From Acidobacteriota bacterium (GTDB lineage: Bacteria > Acidobacteriota > Terriglobia > Terriglobales > Acidobacteriaceae): 26,535 nucleotides of DNA. The notes under the pieces are model-generated. The model searched no databases. It saw nothing but the letters and a program-made list of their open reading frames with translations, and was not told where the DNA came from. Where the stretch lies: positions 1 to 26,535 of the forward strand of contig JAJZAL010000047.1 in NCBI GenBank assembly GCA_021799405.1, in the 5' to 3' direction. Both the position numbers and the translations under genes were made by a program. Below, piece by piece: positions 22,620-26,535 of the stretch. Position 1 is the stretch's first letter. Every line of letters begins with the position of its first letter.

Positions 22620-25067
22620 CTATTTCGCTGCGTGAATCACCTTCACCAGTTCGCTGTCCGGCACAGACCACGCCTTGGCGCCGGTATGCGTGAAGCGATG
22701 GTCCGCATTATCCCAGTGCAGCACGGTGATCCGGCCGTCCTTCTTGTAGTCATAGGTCTTGCCGTTATCCTCATACAGCTTGAAGGTCGCATCCGCGCCA
22801 GGATAAACACGAATCTCCTTCAACCCCTGATGCTGGTCCATATCTTCCACCTGTTTCCCTATCGGCAGAATCGAACCGGCACGCACAAACAGCGGAATAA
22901 CATTGATCGGCGCATTCGCAACAATCGTCTGCCCGCCGTGGTATTCCTTGTTCGTCCAATAGTTGTACCAGTCTGCTCCCGCCGGCAGATACACCTTCCT
23001 GCTCGTCTGCCCCTGGTGCGTTACCGGCGCCACCAGCAAGTCCGGCCCGAACATGAACTCGTGCGTCAGCGTGTCCACCTTCGGATCATTCGGGAAATCC
23101 ATGAACAGCGCCCGCATGTATGGCGCACCCGTCCTGTAGGTCTGATACGCACATGAATAAATGTACGGAATCAGCGCATACCGCATCCGCAGGTATTTCT
23201 CGAGAATCGGTGTCGCCTGATACCCATACGACCATGGTGTATTGAACCTCCGCATCCCGTGCGTGCGGAAGATCGGCATGAACACGCCGTACTCGAACCA
23301 GCGCACGTACAGCTCCGGATAATCCACGTCTCCGCCCACGTTCGCCAGCGCACCTGCCGGACTGATCAGCGGCTTGTGCACCGGATGATGCACTGCCGGC
23401 AAGGCCCAGAATCCGCCCACGTCGTCCGTCCAGTACGGGATCCCCGACGCCGTAACGTCCAGCCCCGCCGGAACCTGCCGTTGCAGCGTATCCCAGGTAG
23501 GCGAAATATCCGACGACCAGAAAATCGTCCCATTCCGCTGCGCGCCCGTGTATGCCGCACGCGCCAGGATCATCGCGCGCTCCTTCTCAACGCTTCGAAG
23601 TCCGTGATACACCGTCGACGTCTCAAAGAGCGGATACACGTTGAAGTATTCCGTGCCCGGTCCGATGTAATAGTAACTGCCATTGGGCGGAATGTCCGGC
23701 TCCGTCTCATCCGTCCAGATCGCGTCGAACCCCTTGCTGATGATGTGCTGGTCGATCATCTGCCAGAACCATCGCGCCGCCGCCGGGTTCGTCACGTCGA
23801 TGTTCGACCCCGTCATGTTCCCCGGCAGTTCGTTCGTCTGCGTCGGCTTGCCGTCCGCCAGATGATAGAACCACCCATTTTTCACCAGCATGTTGTAGTA
23901 CTGCGAACCCGGCGCAAATCGCGGCCACACGCTGATCAGCGTATGGAAGCCCATCTTGTGCAACTCGGCGTTCATCTCTGTCGGGTCCGGCCAGTCTTTC
24001 TTCGTGAAAGTGAATTGCCCCATCTTCGGATACCAGAAGAAGTCCACCACAAGGTAGTCGCAGGGCAAATGGCGCTCGCGATACTCCTTCGCCACATTCA
24101 TAATCTCGGCCTGCGTGCCATAGCGCTCTTTCGACTGCGTAAACCCATAGGCCCCGATGGGCAGTAACTGCGTCGGCCCGGTCAGCAGACGGTAACCCTC
24201 GTACAATTTGTCCGCCGTCTTGCCCACAACCACAAAGAACGACACCCGCTGCCCAACCTGCGATGTCCAGGTTGTCCGTTCATTGAAATACGGATTCACC
24301 GTCGTCTTCGACGGGTTATCCCACAACACGGCATAGTCTTTATTCGTAACCATGAATGGCACACAAAAGCTCTCGCCGCCCGGTGCCCCATAATCGCTCC
24401 AGCACCGCACGCTCTGGTCGCGATGATCGAGCCTGCCGCTCTGGTTCTCGCCCAGACCGTAATAGTGCTCACCCGGCTGCACGCTGAACGTCGCGCCCAC
24501 CGAGTAAAACGGCGGATCCGTCGGCCGCCGGTCCTGCAGAATCTCCGTATTCCCGCTCCCATAACTGGGCTTGTTCATCGACCAGCCCTCTAGTTTCACT
24601 ACTGTCTTTCCATCCGGCAGCGAAAACCGCAGAGGTATGTTTCCGTATCCCTGTCCTCCGTTCGCGCTGAAAAACTTCCCAATGGATTCCTGATTCAGCA
24701 GGTGTGGGCTGTGGTGCTTCGGCGGCCCCATGATCGTCACCGCCAGCTTCGACGACTGATACGTCCCTCCATCCGCCGTCTTTTCAAACTTCCAGCCGCT
24801 GGCATCCGGCTTGGCAATAATCCCGTATCCCGGAGGAGCCATCGCATAGGCAGGCAACCGGCTGATGCTCACCCGAATCACATTTGGCGCATACGGCTCC
24901 AGCACCATCGTCGTGTGATCCTTCGTAATCACCACGCGACCATGCTCTACACTCACACCGTTTGCCCGCGCAGCCACCGATCCCTGCTGCGCTTGCGCAC
25001 CGCACACCAAGAGGCCCAGTGCCGCAAACAATGCAACCATCTTCCAGCCGAATCCACAATCTCTCAT
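22620..25067 (-). CDS. Secreted GH31 alpha-xylosidase-like glycoside hydrolase
   Basis: 815 residues from ATG 25067. The upstream ATG 25124 would add 19 residues before the signal peptide, while ATG 25067 has AGAGGGG 7 nt upstream and starts MRDCGFGWKMVALFAALG, a good signal peptide ending AQA-Q. The GH31 barrel shows GFDAIWTDETEPD with nucleophile D453, FWSSDISPTWDTL with acid/base D520, then PYWTDDVGGF. An N-terminal beta domain (YYGLGENQSG) and C-terminal beta domains are present. The long segment between nucleophile and acid/base (FNVYPLFETSTVYHGLR) resembles CjXyl31A/XacXyl31A-type alpha-xylosidases acting on xyloglucan oligosaccharides. An alpha-glucosidase or transglycosylase role cannot be excluded. 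It likely acts in the periplasm on plant hemicellulose and has its own promoter. Confidence 0.9.
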   Translation of the reverse strand: MRDCGFGWKMVALFAALGLLVCGAQAQQGSVAARANGVSVEHGRVVITKDHTTMVLEPYAPNVIRVSISRLPAYAMAPPGYGIIAKPDASGWKFEKTADGGTYQSSKLAVTIMGPPKHHSPHLLNQESIGKFFSANGGQGYGNIPLRFSLPDGKTVVKLEGWSMNKPSYGSGNTEILQDRRPTDPPFYSVGATFSVQPGEHYYGLGENQSGRLDHRDQSVRCWSDYGAPGGESFCVPFMVTNKDYAVLWDNPSKTTVNPYFNERTTWTSQVGQRVSFFVVVGKTADKLYEGYRLLTGPTQLLPIGAYGFTQSKERYGTQAEIMNVAKEYRERHLPCDYLVVDFFWYPKMGQFTFTKKDWPDPTEMNAELHKMGFHTLISVWPRFAPGSQYYNMLVKNGWFYHLADGKPTQTNELPGNMTGSNIDVTNPAAARWFWQMIDQHIISKGFDAIWTDETEPDIPPNGSYYYIGPGTEYFNVYPLFETSTVYHGLRSVEKERAMILARAAYTGAQRNGTIFWSSDISPTWDTLQRQVPAGLDVTASGIPYWTDDVGGFWALPAVHHPVHKPLISPAGALANVGGDVDYPELYVRWFEYGVFMPIFRTHGMRRFNTPWSYGYQATPILEKYLRMRYALIPYIYSCAYQTYRTGAPYMRALFMDFPNDPKVDTLTHEFMFGPDLLVAPVTHQGQTSRKVYLPAGADWYNYWTNKEYHGGQTIVANAPINVIPLFVRAGSILPIGKQVEDMDQHQGLKEIRVYPGADATFKLYEDNGKTYDYKKDGRITVLHWDNADHRFTHTGAKAWSVPDSELVKVIHAAK

Positions 25068-25074
25068 TACCTCG

Positions 25075-25081
25075 CCCCTCT
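25075..25081 (-). promoter_or_regulatory. Ribosome binding site fixing the GH31 start
   Basis: Minus-strand AGAGGGG lies 7 nt before ATG 25067, and it supports this start over ATG 25124. Confidence 0.5.
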
Positions 25082-25204
25082 CGCGCACACTCAGCAAACG
25101 TCTACCGGAAGTGACCTGGTGCAACTCACTCGACTTGCCTAATTCTTGGCGGCACCAAACCCTCTCTCCCGCACGCTCATTTAGAAAATCGATTCGCCAA
25201 ACAG

Positions 25205-25233
25205 CTTAAACGCACCTCGCCTCCCGCAGTCAA
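25205..25233 (-). promoter_or_regulatory. Candidate promoter of the GH31 gene
   Basis: On the minus strand TTGACT (25233-25228) and TTTAAG (25210-25205) are 17 bp apart. The -35 matches 5 of 6 and the -10 matches 4 of 6 consensus positions. The leader would be about 130 nt, long enough for regulation. I saw no other structure in 25068-25261. Confidence 0.4.
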
Positions 25234-25261
25234 ATCGTACGACGAGCGTTATGTCGCCGCC

Positions 25262-26473
25262 TCAGTCAATTCGCTCGTGCCGGTAACCCGCGCCCCGTAA
25301 TAGTTTCCCAATCTCCTCGATGTGCTCGTCGCCGCGCGTCTCCAGCGTAATATCGATCACCGTATCGCCAAGACTCACCCCATAATGCGTACGGTCATGC
25401 GCTGTCTGCACAATGTTTGCCCGCGCATCGGCCAGAATCCTCGTAAGCCCGTGCAGCGCTCCCGGCCGGTCCGTCAGGTGAATCCTCAGCCGCGTCCTGC
25501 GTCCATCCTTCACCAGGCCGCGCTCAATGATCCGCGCCAGCAGGCTTACGTCGATGTTTCCTCCGCCTACCAGCACCGCGGTGCGTTGCCCGCGCAGCGA
25601 CGTCTTCTGCTGCAGCAACGCCGCCAGCGCCATCGCTCCCGCGCCTTCGGCCAGGGTCTTTTCGCGCTCCAGTAAAACCAGAATCGCCTTCGCGATCTCC
25701 TCTTCATCCACCGTAACCAGCTCATCCACGTAGCGTTGCACCAGCGGAAGCGTGCGTTCACCCACGCGACGCACGGCAACACCATCTGCGATGGTCGCCT
25801 CGGCGGCAATCGTCACCGGCGCGCCTGTTTCCGCCGCTCTCAGCATCGAAGGCAATCTCTCCGTCTGCACGCCAATGACGCGAATCTTCGGATTTGACTC
25901 CTTGATCGCGCAAGCCACACCTCCAATCAGTCCGCCGCCGCCAATCGGAATCACCACCGCCTCAAGCCCCGGCACCTGCTCCAGCAGTTCCACACCAATC
26001 GTCCCCTGGCCTTCCATCACCACATCATCGTCAAAGGGATGCAGGAACGTCATGCCATCCTGTGCGGCCAGCCGCAGCGCTTCTGCATACGCCTCGTCAT
26101 AATTCGCGCCGCTCAATACCACTTCAGCCCCGTAGGCCGCAGTCGAAGCCGTCTTCACCAGCGGCGTCATCAGCGGCATCACGATGCGCGCTCGAAGCCC
26201 ATGCGCCGTCGCGTGGTAAGCGACCGCCTGCGCGTGATTTCCCGCGCTCGCGGCAATCACTCCACGCCGCTTCTCCTCTTCAGACAAGGTGAGAATCTTA
26301 TTCAGCGCGCCTCGTTCCTTAAAGGCGCCCGTCCGCTGCAGATTATCCAGCTTCAGGTACACCTGCTGTCCCGTCATGCGCGACAGCGCCTCTGACCTTG
26401 GCGCAGGCGAGAGATAAATGCTCTCCTGTATCCGCTGCCGGGCCTGCCGAATTCCCTCCAGTGTCACGCTCAT
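25262..26473 (-). CDS. ilvA: Threonine ammonia-lyase with C-terminal ACT domain
   Basis: 403 residues, the length of the medium-form threonine dehydratase with one ACT domain. It deaminates L-threonine to 2-oxobutanoate, the entry to isoleucine synthesis, with PLP. Visible signatures: the PLP lysine K52 in RTGAFKERGA, SAGNHAQAVA for substrate binding, the phosphate loop IPIGGGGLIGG (about 176-186) and VLVGGGNID. The ACT domain covers about 328-401 (RLRIHLTDRPGALHGLTRIL), a likely allosteric site for isoleucine or valine. The start has AGGAA about 9 nt upstream (minus strand). It is transcribed toward GH31 with a 194-bp gap containing the GH31 promoter, so the two are probably separate units. 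No other branched-chain amino-acid gene is in view, so a catabolic TdcB-like role is also possible. Confidence 0.94.
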   Translation of the reverse strand: MSVTLEGIRQARQRIQESIYLSPAPRSEALSRMTGQQVYLKLDNLQRTGAFKERGALNKILTLSEEEKRRGVIAASAGNHAQAVAYHATAHGLRARIVMPLMTPLVKTASTAAYGAEVVLSGANYDEAYAEALRLAAQDGMTFLHPFDDDVVMEGQGTIGVELLEQVPGLEAVVIPIGGGGLIGGVACAIKESNPKIRVIGVQTERLPSMLRAAETGAPVTIAAEATIADGVAVRRVGERTLPLVQRYVDELVTVDEEEIAKAILVLLEREKTLAEGAGAMALAALLQQKTSLRGQRTAVLVGGGNIDVSLLARIIERGLVKDGRRTRLRIHLTDRPGALHGLTRILADARANIVQTAHDRTHYGVSLGDTVIDITLETRGDEHIEEIGKLLRGAGYRHERID

Positions 26474-26535
26474 GCCTGTCTTCCTGACCTCTCCGTTTCA
26501 TCGTCAAAAAATAAAAACCACCGCGCTCAGGGAGC

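Noticed and set aside
1..26535. CRISPR arrays, insertion sequences, tRNA or rRNA genes, prophage genes
   Set aside because: No spaced repeats, transposase-like proteins, cloverleaf-like sequences or phage proteins were recognised anywhere in the window.

Overview
The window reads as chromosome of a heterotrophic, plant-polysaccharide-degrading member of the Acidobacteriota, probably class Terriglobia (Acidobacterium, Granulicella, Terriglobus or Edaphobacter relatives). This is an inference. It rests on the moderately high GC content, densely packed genes with GTG and TTG starts, secreted GH105, GH106 and GH31 hydrolases, and a large secreted TPR / FG-GAP / ASPIC-UnbV protein of a type abundant in that phylum. 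No rRNA, tRNA, insertion sequence, prophage or CRISPR array was seen.

Region 1 (1-11794) is a rhamnose-centred catabolic block. The left edge holds the end of lutA followed by lutB and lutC, the L-lactate oxidation complex. After a 149-bp gap with a well-formed promoter come rhaI (L-rhamnose isomerase), rhaEW (rhamnulose-1-phosphate aldolase fused to a short-chain dehydrogenase) and rhaB (rhamnulokinase). Convergent to rhaB is a secreted GH105 unsaturated rhamnogalacturonyl hydrolase, and divergent from that is a secreted GH106 alpha-L-rhamnosidase. Read together: GH106 and GH105 release rhamnose and unsaturated galacturonate outside the cytoplasm, RhaI and RhaB make rhamnulose-1-phosphate, RhaEW makes DHAP plus lactaldehyde and then lactate, and LutABC oxidises lactate to pyruvate. 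No transporter or dedicated rhamnose regulator lies in the window.

Region 2 (11850-13832) is a small MarR regulator / two-module vicinal-oxygen-chelate protein / universal stress protein cluster. A perfect 12-bp palindrome sits between the regulator and the VOC gene.

Region 3 (14080-22579) is a run of five same-strand genes. A 1181-residue secreted TPR / FG-GAP / ASPIC-UnbV protein is preceded by a perfect CRP-type half-site pair. It is translationally coupled to an amidase-signature enzyme. Three nucleotide-sugar genes follow: a WbpM/PglF-type 4,6-dehydratase lacking the membrane domain, a NeuC/LegG-type hydrolysing 2-epimerase, and a DegT-type PLP aminotransferase. The last three are overlapping or abutting and look like part of a bacillosamine/legionaminate-type pathway without its synthase.

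Region 4 (22620-26535, minus strand) holds a secreted GH31 alpha-xylosidase-like enzyme with its own promoter, and an ACT-domain threonine ammonia-lyase (ilvA).

I did not find a clearly new system. The items most worth testing are the incomplete sugar-nucleotide trio with its unusual soluble dehydratase, the uncharacterised C-terminal half of the TPR/FG-GAP protein and its coupling to an amidase, and several well-formed candidate operators (CRP-like, MarR-like, and the repeats in the rhamnosidase divergent promoter).
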